From Isoetes taiwanensis (lineage: Eukaryota; Streptophyta; Lycopodiopsida; Isoetales; Isoetaceae): 64,000 bases of DNA. The notes beneath the pieces were generated by a model. The model was not told where the DNA came from, ran no database searches, and was given only the letters and a program-made list of their open reading frames with translations. The position numbers and the translations under genes were made by a program. Below are positions 32,380 through 44,014 of the stretch, piece after piece. How positions within the stretch are numbered: position 1 is the first letter of the stretch; the number at the start of each line of letters is the position of its first letter. Where the stretch lies: assembly GCA_021234155.1 (NCBI GenBank), contig JAJEKV010000025.1:10710914-10774913 (forward strand). Reading direction: 5' to 3'.

Positions 32380-34818
32380 CATGCTCAAACATGGGAAACG
32401 TAGGCTTCTTGATAGTTTCTTTTGTTTCCGAATCATTCTCATCCATTAGCCAATTTTTGACAAGATAGGGCTAGGTTGTTACTAGTTAGATTTGTATTTG
32501 TTTGTCATGGCACATGCCACAACAGTCTGCAGTGATACAAATAACTTGGAAAATTTGGTTAAATCCCAAGAATGACTATTTTCACTATTTTTGCTTTGCA
32601 TACTCTGTGTTTTATTCAGAAAAATTGGTGGTGTAGACGTTCACATCCCATCATAATTTGTATTTTGTAGGGGGATCAGCAATTTGGTATGTAGAGAGGT
32701 TTCTTTGGTGTTGTCATTGACTGACTGGCTTATAAAACACTCTTAAAACGATTGTCATTAGAAACAATCTGAGAAAGATGAATCAAGAGCAAAGTGTTCT
32801 ACGTTATTTGAACAAGAGCCAGTAGCCAATGCTTATTGGCATATTTTTTTTACACATGGTGATGGCATATACCTCGTTGCATATTGATGCAAATTCGAAT
32901 TGCAAACAACAAATATATTGCTGGATTATGCAGCGGGATGGAGGCACCTACAAGCTAGGAGTTCATATTGCGGCCAAAAATGACTTGCTTCCATTGCGCA
33001 GTTAATGCCCATCGCATGGTATCTCCTTCATTTCATGGTATCTCCTTCATTTGATTTATATTGCAAAATGGAGGCATCATGTTTTTGTTATGCCCATAGG
33101 TATATTATTCAAGATTTATATGCAACTGAAAAGCTTTTTGCTTTTAGGAAATGGCACTCCATTTGAGTATAGAATGTTTTCTGGATTGGGCATTCCGTGA
33201 ACTCTAAATGGATTTGCCTATAAATTGCCTTATAACCTCTTTGTGGATAACAAGAGGTCTTTGTGGGCAACATAGGTTTCTTGCCTTGGAAGATGTCTAA
33301 TCAACAAATAATTACTAAAATTTTGTTCACTACATTCATTAGTTCTTAAGATATACAAAACCTTGAATGCCGATGCCAATAAATAGTACACTCAACCAAC
33401 ATATATGCATTGTTAGCATAGGTTTACTTTTCACCATATTGACGAAAAATAAATCTAAGAATGCGTAGCATTAGGAAAATGTCGGTTCTTCCATATTCAC
33501 TCATTTTACATAGCAGATTCCATGCAATAGCTTGGTTTCACTTTTGAACCTGGTCATGAAGATTGTTATCTGGTATTCCCTTTGAGTTATTGTTAATTAT
33601 TTCCCTTTATTGTCCAACCCACAATATAGCATTCTAGATGATAGACATTTGGATTCGCAAATCCAACCCATTTGCACAATATAGCACTCTAAACGATAGA
33701 AATGCGTGACGACCACTTAGGGTGCTTTCCCATGGGCTGAAATTTAAATTACTACAATTAAAATACCAACCCAAACCTATTTGCCTAGCCTTCTTCCCAA
33801 CCCTGCAATTCTGCTAGTTATATTTCTAGGCAAGATAACAATCCTTCTGTCACCTCCCACGCCCTCAACGCCTATAAACGGTTCTGCATTATGGCGTAGG
33901 TTTTAACAATTTTTTTTCCCATGCAAGATTTTTTCTCAACGTGGGTTTTGAATACGATTCAGCACTTTCGATATGGGTGATTTTTATGTTTCTGTTCATA
34001 TCCGTTTTCTTCCATTTCTTTATGAATTGATTTGATTGCCTACTAATTTTCATGCCAACTGATCTGTTGAGCCTATAAAGTTTAAGGTTGGAATTTAGCA
34101 TTCAAGAACGAACAATGACATCCTTGCTGATAAGAGCATCATGCATGACAAACATGACCTAGCAATGAGGTTATTGAGCTTGAACCCAAGATATATCAGA
34201 TCATTCAGCCAGTAAAATCCACAATTTTGAAGTAAAAATGTGACCTATACTATTATACAACACTGGTGCAGAAGTAGTATGTGATGCTACAAAAAGCTGC
34301 TTACCAGCTCGATAAATTGACCCAAAATATCCTTCACCCGACTTCTATGCGCGCTTCTGCTATAAACAGGCCAAAGCTTTCTTAAGTGAAAACATCTTGA
34401 GCCATTTGCTAGTCCCTATAAGAAACATGCCAGATCAAATAAGTAACCAACAATTGCTGCTTCAAGCAGCTGTTCCAAGCAAACAAATCTTGATACATAT
34501 CTACAAACACATGCAATGATGACATGCATTGACTGTGGACCAAGAGTTAAGGAAACTATGGTATGCAAATTCTATAACCAAAGGCACATTTTAGGCATGT
34601 TCAGTTCTTAAATTTTTACATCTAACATACCAGAGTATATCTCCGATTAACCGTGAGTGGCATTTCCCTTGTGGTTCAGAATTTCTTATGATTTGAAGAA
34701 CCAAGATATTGGAACATAGACCTGCGTAAATTGCACTTTATCAGTTTGCATATAGCTATATTTACATGAAAAGCATCTTCTTGAATCATACAAGTCTTAC
34801 ATTTTCTCCAGAAACTCT
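32380..34818. other. Intergenic / 3' flank of the GNOM-like gene
   Basis: AT-rich with no convincing exon. The phrase ATGGTATCTCCTTCATTTCATGGTATCTCCTTCATTT at 33015-33050 is a local tandem duplication, as is the pair of phrases around AATATAGCA-TCTA-A-GATAGA at 33625 and 33680. The last few hundred bases should include the 3' UTR of the minus-strand gene. Confidence 0.35.
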
Positions 34819-37800
34819 TCAAGTGTTTGTTTCATCTCTCATGCTCCCAGAAGCATCATCATCCTTGATGGTCTGGTTATCTACAAAGGTCTCTTGTGTT
34901 AGATCTGCTTTCGTTTCTGGCAATGAATCAGGTTGCAGAAGAGGTGAGATTCCCTGTACATGATGCCATGTGAGTTCCCATAGATTATCGCCACCTAAGG
35001 TACTTCCCTGAATTAAAACACCCTCTTTATGCATAACAGAAAGCATGTTTTTCAGTAATTCTGGAACCAAGACTTGCAACTTGTCACTTCCTTTGCCTCT
35101 CAATCTAGCCTTCATATACATTTCCATTCGGCTAAGCACAGCCAGCCATAAAGCCCTGAAATTGGGAAGTAATGAAAGCTGCTTTAGAAATTGTAGAAAA
35201 ATTTTAGACAGAAAATTCATGGCATGGTACAGGGTACCCTCCATTCCACGGTACTCCTTTGGGGAGTGCCGAAGGGCAATGTCCAACAAGTCATCAAGCA
35301 TCACAAATATTATCTGATCAAAACATTGAATCCATATTAAAGAAGGTAGATTCATGTTTTCTGCAGCAGATATGCACCTCTGCAGAGACAAAATTGCATA
35401 GTTTCTCACTTCCTCCCTTTGTTCACCACAAATCCTCTTTAAGCCCTGAGCTAATCTGATCCACATCTCTGACAACTCCTGGGTGGCTTTAGCATTGTCC
35501 TCCTTGTCATCAGATTTCTCAGCTTCTCCACATGTTGCCTTGGACCACTTAATAAGAGAATTAACAGATTCTGCTAGCAGATCTAGTGCTTTAACTGACC
35601 TCTCAATGCCGCCCTCACGCGAAGCTTCTGCAAATGCACGAGCTGCATCAAGACAAAGTACATAATTTGCTGCTGTCAAATGAGCACCATCTTTCATAAT
35701 GAAGAATAGCGCCTCAAATCCCGATTCTGAAGCATCTGGATGACGGGCTGTAATAGACAGCAAGGAAGAAACTGTTCTCCAGCCCATTGGAGACTTGATA
35801 TGGCCTGCATTTCCCTTCACAAGTTGCATGACTTCCTGAGTGATCCGTTCACAAAATGCATCCGCTACACGAGCATCTAGCTTTAGAATGAGTTGTAGTG
35901 ACCGTAAGAGCTCTTCTGCCAAGTTCTCCCTGTACGGAAGCAAGCGCTGGCAAATACGCAGAAGTCCAAACACAGCCCTCTCAATAAGAAGACATGGCAC
36001 TGTCACAGATTGTACGATTCCAGCTATATGCTCGTATACTCCCTGCCAAAGAAGGGCAACACGATCCCGATTATTAAGTGTGACAGCAATCAAGAGCTCT
36101 AAGCAGAAAACAGCAGTGTCTTCATCTTCTGGAGAACTAGTGCCTTTCTGTGGTCTTCCAGCGGCCCAAATAAGTGCCCTTGCCAGGTGCAAAAGAGATT
36201 CAGCTTGCAAGAATTTGCTATCAGAGAATATATTATCAATGTGGCATGCTTCAATGGTCTGAAGAATGCGGTGATGAGCAGCAACCTGTTGCTCCGTTGG
36301 TTTTGACCGAGGTTCATCACTTTCTAGTGACAAAAGCTGACTAAACCTGCTCATGAGACCTGAAGATCTTCTGCGCACTCCTGCTGCTTGAACAGGAGGT
36401 ATAGACAGGCTTCCAGAAACTAGCTTGCCTTGTGAGGAATCGCTGGCTGCATCAAAATCATCGGCAGCATCACTTGCTATACGGCCTGGTAGCAGACCAA
36501 GCTTATGCAGACGAAGAATACAATCTAAAATGTTTCGCCATCCATTTCGTATATAGTCACCATATTTGTTGGCAATTGTGAAAACTGTTACAGCTGCCAT
36601 TTGAGCCTTGTTATCTTCACCAAATGCTAATACAGGTTCGTCTACTGCAGCTGTTGGATTTAATAATGTTGTAAACTTACACAAAGACACAACTAAATCA
36701 TCAAGTATATCTTCTAGATGGTGACTGGCTGATATTTTTGCAACTGCAAGAAATCCATCAACACACGCACGAAGGACATCGTCATCCTCAGCATGATCAA
36801 AAACAACAGATATTGCGGCAATAGTAGGACCTGACATAATTGCAAACATATCATGGTCTAGAAAAGGTCGTGAATCGCAAGATATGTAATGAGTTGTTTT
36901 GCGTGCACGGCGGATCAGATCAAGCCATCGGCTATGTGTCATTTCTGGGACACCCACTCCACTTTCATATGTTATACGAATTTCATTTTTCACAACTGAC
37001 TGATAAAGCTGACTTAACATATCATGAGGAAAATCTTCCCCGCCATTCGCCTTGCGGAGGTTCTTGATAAAATCCTCTTCAGTCATTTTCTTTTTTACTT
37101 GCATATTATGCTGATCTGTATTGAGCATGATAACTGAATAAGAAAGCAAAAACGCAGAGTCTTTGCTTGCAAGTATATCAGAGCATTGCTCATAATACCT
37201 TCCAGAAAATGCATCTAAAACTCTCTCTATTTTTTGTGCTTCTCCAGGTAGACGGAAACTCTCCAAAAAAGTGCGCAGTGCCGCATCCAAGTGCATATGA
37301 CTGAAGTCAAATGTGCGAGTGAACTCTGCAAGCACCTGTAAGCAAAAGTCATCTCTATCACCCAAAAAGTCCCCCAGAAGGTTCTTATCCAATCCAGTTG
37401 TGTATCTAAAAAACTAGCTTACGCTTTGAGGGTCTAACTTTTCAGGCAGCAGACGGATGCCCTGGAGAAATTCAAGTCCTTTTTTTGGATCTCTGTTAAA
37501 ATGGTCAGCCCCAATCATCAATCTGCGCTTTATATACTTCTCTCGCCGTACAAAGTTTAACCAAGCCTGTGGATCGTTGTAGTTATCACATTTCAGATTC
37601 CAAAAAGGGGCATATTCTGGCATGTCAGCAAAGCTGGGAGGCTCTGCTAAAGTGGTTGGCATGAATTCAGTCCTTTCTGCCATACTGTGTATGATTGCCA
37701 ATAGACCTTCTAGAGCAAGAACATGCATAGCTGACAATGGACAGTTAACAGGAAAGGCACTTTTAGATAACAAATTAGCCAAATCTTCAAAGGTATTACT

Positions 37801-39438
37801 ACATGTAATGTCACAATCAAAATTTGCATACATTTCAGGCATAAATGTAGGCTGCCGACAAAAATCAACTAGATTTTCCATTGCCACTTCTTGTTGCTGA
37901 TAAGTAGCACCAAATTTTCCCTGGGCTAACCTCATAATGACAAATGAGAAAAATGCTTCCAACTGCAACTTTACATGACTTCGAAGATGATGATAGATAT
38001 TAAGCACAATGCTGCATACCATTGAGAGGACAAGAGGGTTGGGAGAAAGCCCCATTTGCATGAGGTTGCGGAAAAGCTCATCTTGCACCAAACTAATAAG
38101 CCTTGAATGGTGACCAAATGACTGCCCGCCTAAATGAATGGCAGAATTTATTAGCCCAAGAGAAAACAAGGATATGTCTTCATCACTGGTGGCAAGACTT
38201 TCCCCAGGTCCTGCAGGTCCCCCGATACTGAGAAGGGAACACAAAAAATGAAATACTTCGACTATGCATGTGACTCCATATGCCTCTATGGTCCTATGAT
38301 CTTCATGGGAATTGTCCCTACCTTTTCCTTCGCTCTTTACGAGTGCACCATCAGCCTTGACAGGCCGGGGTGGCCGTTTCATGACTGCTATATCTAATGA
38401 AGAACCAGCAGTGTGTTCCTCGTTATCATGGGATTCTCCAAGTACTGTATTCCCATTCCCAAGGTGCGCAACATCCACTCCAACAATACTTAAATTGGGC
38501 TCATCAATATCTGTAACTGCATTTTCCTGTGGTCATAATATCCATGAAGCTCAGAATGATTCATAATTATCACGTTTGAAAGTATCAAATAGCGTGTCAT
38601 CAGAGACTTAGATTTTGAAGGTATAAACTTCTACACTTATATTAGCCTAGACGCAAGCATATATTAGATGACATACTAAGAAAGTTGTTGGGGCACTTAC
38701 AATGAGGCTATCTCTGCTCCAAGGAACCATTGGACCATTCACTGGAACCAGGCTATGGGGATTGATATCAGGAAGATGAACAAAAATTGCCCGGACTATC
38801 TCATGCATGGTATATCTTGCCAGACGCTGTAAAAGCTCGGTCTTGTTACCAGCCTGATGTACAACACGAAAGCAGGTATTCACAACATTACACACATCTT
38901 TATGACTCAATACCGTCCCAAAATCTCCCACCATACACACCAACAATACTTGCAAAATCTTCATCAATACTGCCTCTTCTGATGCTGGGTCAGCTACTTC
39001 AAAACGACAAGTAGTTACGGAGTCCACAACAGAGTGCATTGCCTCGTCAACATGAGCCGTTCTCAAATCAAAAGCATCTGATGTCAGAATGGTATAAACA
39101 GCCGATAATGCAGTACCGGTAATGAGTGCTCCAGTCTCTTCAGACTTTACAATCTCTAGAAACGGATTCAAATACAAGCATGGATTGATGGAACCCCAGC
39201 TTTGTCTCCTCCAGCTAAAAATGGACCTCCTTAAAACCTTCAACGAGTGTATTAGACTATGCTCTGTCTGCTCGTCATATCTTCCAGCCCAGCGAGCATT
39301 TCTTCTCATTACTGCAAGGACGGATCCAATCTCTGCAGCAATCATGCAAGCCAAAGAGCCGTCTGAGATTTTTTTCCGTCTTCCCCCCATGCTTCCCTTT
39401 ATGTGATGAACCAAAGCCCCATCTCTGGGCCTTCCCAT
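34819..39438 (-). CDS. GN: GNOM-like ARF guanine-nucleotide exchange factor, with an in-frame stop
   Basis: Large Sec7-type ARF-GEF of the GBF1/GNOM class, which loads GTP on ARF for coat recruitment in endosome/Golgi traffic. Start chosen at 39438 (MGRPRDGALVHH), one intron at 38527-38700, stop TGA at 34819; about 1,480 codons against roughly 1,450 in Arabidopsis GNOM. The N-terminal DCB domain includes LACMIAAEIGSVLAVMRRN and VVDSVTTCRFEVADPASEE. The HUS box NFDCDITCSNTFEDLANLL lies near residue 481. The Sec7 catalytic motif ESFRLPGEAQKIERVLDAF has its glutamate near residue 675. SYSVIMLNTDQHN follows. The HDS regions run to the C-terminus. All are in one frame, except that codon 617 is TAG (37414-37416), where the family has a cysteine in SVACFFRYT. 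Taken literally, this removes catalysis. Everything else is intact, so an assembly error, a very young null allele or readthrough are all possible. Confidence 0.93.
37414..37416 (-). other. In-frame TAG codon inside the Sec7 domain
   Basis: The minus strand reads QSVS, TAG, FFRYTTGLDKN. Related proteins read SVACFFRYTAGLDKN. The frame is otherwise open for 370 codons before and about 865 codons after. A one-base insertion after GTA together with a one-base loss in the following T run would also give this pattern. Confidence 0.9.
38527..38700 (-). other. Intron 1 of the GNOM-like gene
   Basis: 174 bp. The donor is ATT/GTAAGT at 38700 and the acceptor is GACCACAG/GAA at 38527. Phase 0: removal joins SRDSLI to ENAVTDIDEPNLS with no frame break. 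Confidence 0.85.
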
Positions 39439-39960
39439 GGCCCGATACTTCCTCCAACCCAATTTTGGACCCTAAAACTTAAATCATTCACAGGACTGAA
39501 GGGACCAATGCAGAATGAACCATTTCGATGTACCTGAGAAGAAAAGCTCAGAAAGGGAGGCGAGGCGCCTGATTTGCTCCATAAAAAAGCGCTGGAGAGG
39601 CTGGGAGGCAAAAAGATGGGCGACCTACAAGGATCAGTTGAGCCATAGCAATGGATCAAAGAATTGGTGGAGATCGTGGTTGGGCTGAGGAATTGGAGCT
39701 GAAGAAGGACGTGGGTTGGGCCCTGAAGTGAAGGCGAAGCTCCGGCGATGGACTCGGCTTGCTGCCATGTCCTCCCCTTTCTCTCTCCTCTTTCCCCTCT
39801 GCTGCACTTTTTAGTTGGCAAAAACTCTTTTTGTCTTCGACTTGGGCGCCATGACCTTTCCCACTATTCCATGCTTTTGTAAGAATAAATATGGCCACTT
39901 TGTCTACGGTCTGAATTTGTTACTATCCTTTCAATTTAGATTTTATTTTTTTACATCTCA
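39439..39960 (-). promoter_or_regulatory. Upstream region of the GNOM-like gene
   Basis: Sequence just upstream of the chosen start. It contains short frames in several phases, none family-like, consistent with a 5' UTR and promoter. No TATA box or transcription start assigned. Farther upstream begins the TRIM-rich array. Confidence 0.35.
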
Positions 39961-39961
39961 G

Positions 39962-40490
39962 AAGCAAGAAGACATTCTTGTATGCGAAAATTTTTTTGGC
40001 ATCCAACTTTGATCAGAAATTCTCGGTAGGAACCCCCCCAATTTCAAGCCATGTTTGTTACTTCTCCACCTTTGTTACCTCTACACACCATACATTTTGC
40101 TTCTTCTCTACCTTGTCATATAGCTATGGGGTATTTTGTTACTAAAGTTGCGACATATTCCTAGAGCGAGAAGTGGTCATTCTCCATAAAAGTGGCCATC
40201 TCAAATGTTGGTGGTCTTTGTTAAGGTCAAGGTTCGACTGCAGAGCCTTTTATCACAGCAAATGGAGTTTCATCTTTGATGAGATGCATTGAAACTCCAT
40301 CTTTGATGAGATGCATTGAATTTGTTATCCTCGAACACAAGACCATAGACCACACCATCCCATGGTGTCCAAGACCAAACCAAGACCATACCGTCCAACA
40401 GTATCCAAGTCATACATGGCCCATGGAGACCAAGTTAAGACCATACCATCCAATGGTATCCAAGTCATAGAGGCCTGCTCTTATAACAAA
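39962..40490 (-). repeat. Duplicated TRIM-family internal segment, unit 1
   Basis: Matches 41012-41533 in direct orientation. Shared blocks include AAGCAAGAAGACATTCTTGT, TCTACACACCA-ACATTTTGC, CTAGAGCGAGAAGTGG and TTTCATCTTTGATGAGATGC. It ends at a decayed antisense PBS (GCTCTTATAACAA) joined to an LTR at 40491. Within it, ACTCCATCTTTGATGAGATGCATTGAA is duplicated back to back (40264-40321), and a 55-bp CAAGACCATACC...GTATCCAAGTCATA unit repeats near 40383-40470. Confidence 0.6.
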
Positions 40491-40903
40491 TGTAACGTTC
40501 CTTAAACACCCCGCCTAACCAACCGGCCAAAACATCCAGCCTCCCACCCTCTTATGGTGGTATCAGGAAATGCTACATGGGTCCATCATGGTGGTATCAA
40601 GATTTACTCAAGCGGTCTCCCATGGGTCCATCACAATCTCTCCCACTAGGCTTATGCTCGTCCTCGAGCATCACAATACCATCAAGAACCTTTACAAGAT
40701 GGACCCCATACGTATAGACACTTATGGAGACTCGAACTCGAGACACGGCTCTGATACCAAATGCAACGTTCCTTAATCACCCTAGCCTAATCAACTAGCC
40801 AAAACATCCAGATATTTATGGAAATCCATCCCACCCTCTTATGGTAGTATCAGGAAATGACACACCAAGATCTACTCGAATAGTCTTCCATGGGTCCATT
40901 ACA
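40491..40903 (-). mobile_element. TRIM element, diverged copy
   Basis: LTR 40491-40635 (TGTAACGTTCC...CATCACA) and LTR 40762-40903 (TGCAACGTTCC...CATTACA) flank a 126-bp core. The core has ATCTCTCCCACTAG (antisense PPT) at one end and GCTCTGATACC (antisense tRNA-Met PBS) at the other, so the element lies on the minus strand. It has no coding capacity and belongs to the same family as 46072-46541. Confidence 0.7.
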
Positions 40904-41011
40904 AGTTTCCAATCCACCAATGTTATGATCTTGGAATTTACTCGACTTTTTTGAAACTTACCCGACATTCTTGACATTTATCAGACAATCTAGTTGTAGA
41001 ATTGAGGAATG

Positions 41012-41533
41012 CGAAGCAAGAAGACATTCTTGTATAGGGAAATTTTTTTGGCATCCATTTTGAAAAAAAAAAACAAAATTTTCCAACTTTGATCAGAAAT
41101 TCTCAGTAGAACCTTTGTTATCTCTACACACCAGACATTTTGCTTCTTCTCTATCTTATCATATAAATATGGGATATTTTCTTACTAAAGTTGTGACATT
41201 TTCCTAGAGCGAGAAGTGGGCATTCTCCATAAAAGTGGTCATCTCAAAGGTTGTTGGTATTTGTTCAGGTCAACATTCGACTGCAAAGCCTTTTAACACA
41301 GCAGATGGAGTTTCATCTTTGATGAGATGCATTGAATTTTTTATCCTCGAGCATCGCGAGACCATAGACCACACCATCCATGGTGTCCAAGACCAAGCCA
41401 AGACCATACCATCCAACGATATCCAAGTCATACATGCCCCCATGGAGAACAAGTCAAGATCATATGTCCAACGGTATCCAAGTCATACATTCTCCCATGG
41501 AGACTCGAACTTGAACTCTACTCTGATACCAAA
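41012..41533 (-). repeat. Duplicated TRIM-family internal segment, unit 2
   Basis: Direct repeat of 39962-40490, ending in a better preserved antisense PBS (CTCTGATACCAA at 41521) right before another LTR. The two units show that a roughly 1.05-kb block containing LTRs was duplicated in tandem. Confidence 0.6.
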
Positions 41534-41682
41534 TGTAACGTTCCTTAGACACCATGGCCTAACCAACTAGCCAAAATATCTAGATATTTATAGACAATCC
41601 ATTCCATCCTCTTATAGTAGTATTAGGAAATGCCACACCAAGATCTACTGGAGCGGTCTACCATCGATCTATTACTGTTACA
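41534..41682 (-). repeat. TRIM-family LTR next to unit 2
   Basis: TGTAACGTTCCTTAGACACC to CTGTTACA, similar to the LTRs at 40491 and 40762. The preceding PBS marks it as a 5' LTR in minus orientation. No partner LTR follows. Confidence 0.6.
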
Positions 41683-41699
41683 ACCTACAAAAAGTAGGG

Positions 41700-43439
41700 C
41701 CAATTGTGCTACCTAGAACTCCCAGAGTTCTCCTCAATCTTGAGTTTCCAAAACTCCCCACGCACAACCGCAACTAACCCCAGTATTAGCTTGAAGCCTA
41801 TAGGAGTAATCTCAATATCTTCATCCTCTAGAAGCAATAAATTTGTTTATTGCTCTAGAAGTAAAGTATACATGAATCTCTTAACTTGCTTTGGTAGCAT
41901 AAGATCCATCCACATTGTATCCAGATTATGCAAGATGATCCAAACTAGAAATGCTAACGGTTATCTTGAAGAATATACAAATGACCTAAAACACTGAAAT
42001 ATGAGGAAGATATACGAAATCGTGCTCCATGCAATGTCCACACTCAAGTAGCCAAATAGAACGAAATTCAGGCATATCAGTACTTAATCTAGCACATGTC
42101 TCAAACATAGCAGTATTTGAGCAGATCGTATCCAATAGATTAAAGTCGAGGTAAATTTGGCATCATAATCAAATTACATTCAAACTTCAACTCGAATGGC
42201 CTTTCCAAGCAAAACATTACTTGTGAAAAATGCAAAGCGCTAATAAATTTCAAATATTCACCAATCTGTCATACAACCTAGTAGCTTGACAACTTTAATA
42301 CATACTAGTAATTCTGGAATAACCTTGCAAAATCCTCGAACAAAAAGAATCTCTCTCAGATTTCATTAGTTGTAAAAATCTAGATCTTTTCTGCTAGCAA
42401 GAAAGAGCAGAAAAGAAGGGCCATAGATAAAATTCTTTAGAACAGATTGTGATATTCTCTGTTAAAAATGGAATGCAAATAATAATCTTTACCTAGTCTT
42501 GCAGACTTTGTTCTTTTCCTTGCAGGCTGGCATGCAAATGGATCTACCATTTGGGCATGTCTGTATGAAAAAGACATAGCGTAAAAGCACCAAAGTACAT
42601 ACCTCGTTAGAGCATAAATGCTACAAGGCTGCCACTGAAAAGAAAAAAAATTGCAGCAATTTAATGAATCTTTTCTGCTACTTCCAGAAAAAACAATTTT
42701 ATCCGGCTCTGCTAGCCTCAATTGTATGGATATTTTTCTAAATCCCTGCGTGTGTGGTAGTCGACATAGTGCAGGGCAGCCATTGCCGTAGCAAGTCAAG
42801 AACAACATTTCAACTGTCAGCTTCATCTGGTATATAACTGTCCAAAAATTGCTCCTTTTTCCTCCTTCTAGAAAAATGTTGATGCAGAGATTTTCTTATA
42901 AAAGCATATACAATACAACACAAACAATCTTCAAGGAACTATATCTAATTTTATATGACAATGTTTCTATGTAGTACATTATGCGCAGACCCCATAGCTC
43001 ACTTTTCAAGTCACATGAATTCTTTCTGAACATGATTCTTTCCACCATTGCTATGGTAGACAATTATAATCCAAGTGCAGCCAAGAGGATATCCTTCATA
43101 GTGCAGAGCTACTCAACATTCATTTGCATGAGATTAATTTTGCTTCCTTGTATGCTAGTTTCTTCATCCGTTCCTCTAAAACTAACCAACATGCCTCGGG
43201 TGCTTGGGTCTCAGTCGCACGCTGCAATGGACCATTTATAACTCTAGTACAACAGTTTATCTCACTTGCTAGCTATATGTAGATGGTCTTGTTAGGGTTC
43301 CTTCGTTCAGAAGCATCATAGTTTCTAAAGGCTGCCATTCTTTGTGTCAAAAGCCTATTTCATACTCTACTCCTGCATGATGGTTCTACCATTGCTTGCT
43401 TGCTATCTTAGAATACCTTATTGCCCTTAATACTCATTT
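41700..43439. other. Intergenic, mostly unrecognised
   Basis: AT-rich DNA. One minus-strand stretch (42500-42580) reads HAQMVDPFACQPARKRTKSA and ends at a donor-like CTAG/GTAAAG, which could be an exon, but no family is recognised and no partner exons are found. The rest has chance frames only. Confidence 0.3.
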
Positions 43440-43800
43440 TGGAAGGAGGGGTAACGTAGACCCCTTCCGCGCGGAGTAACCCGAGTCGCCCTTGTTTGCA
43501 CTTGCACTTGCACTTGTACTTGTACTTGTACTTGTTCGATTGACATGAAATAAGTTGGTAGATAACCTAGAACGACCAAATCATGCACTCTAGCATTTTA
43601 TTTCTAAAAAGATCAAGAATTAGCCCCTAGCATTAATATTTTCTAAAAAGATCAAGAATTAGCTTAAGTAACCCCTAGCATTTTATATTTTCTAAAAAGA
43701 TCAAGAATTAGCTAAAGTGACCCTACTGGGGTCACTCCGTGCTTGAGGCTTGTGCGTCGAGTGCGCAGGCATCATTGGTGCGGAGTAACCTGAGTCATAT
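43440..43800. repeat. Minisatellites and hexamer repeat
   Basis: A hexamer array of CACTTG/TACTTG units (43498-43535) is followed by three copies of a roughly 50-bp unit built on TTCTAAAAAGATCAAGAATTAGC (43595-43712). The phrase GCGGAGTAACC-GAGTC occurs on both sides (43470 and 43780). Confidence 0.7.
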
Positions 43801-43935
43801 GATGTTGAACAAAAAATTTTCAAATTTGCCTAGAAAAAGTTCTCCATGCACATTTTAGCCATCTATTATGCATTCTAGTGTCTTGTAGTACCCCATTCTA
43901 GCTTTTCAATTCATTTGAGCCTCATCTTAAAAAAA

Positions 43936-44014
43936 TTCCTACAGTAGCGGGAATCGAACCTCCCACCCACATGGTGAACCCCTTTCCCCCTGCCAACAAC
44001 TAAGGGCGAGCATT
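43936..44014 (-). repeat. tRNA-like SINE head
   Basis: The minus strand has a perfect RNA polymerase III B box, GGTTCGATTCC (43950-43960), and about 35-45 bp upstream a TAGTTGTTGGCAGGGGG stretch resembling an A box. It does not fold as a normal tRNA because the T loop is too large, so a tRNA-derived SINE is more likely. Its body and tail are not delimited. Confidence 0.4.

Noticed and set aside
34766-36262. Plus-strand ORFs opposite the GNOM-like gene
   Set aside because: They are antisense shadows of a strongly conserved minus-strand protein and have no family features.
37397-37413. GTAAGCTAGTTTTTTAG at the GNOM-like stop read as an intron
   Set aside because: It is 17 bases, far too short to splice, and its removal would break the frame. 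The simple in-frame stop is the better reading.
39399-39898. Minus-strand ORFs upstream of the GNOM-like start
   Set aside because: Overlapping frames in GC-richer leader DNA with no family features; they fit a 5' UTR and promoter better.
43936-44014. Functional tRNA gene
   Set aside because: The B box is perfect, but the T loop is too long and the acceptor stem does not pair convincingly.
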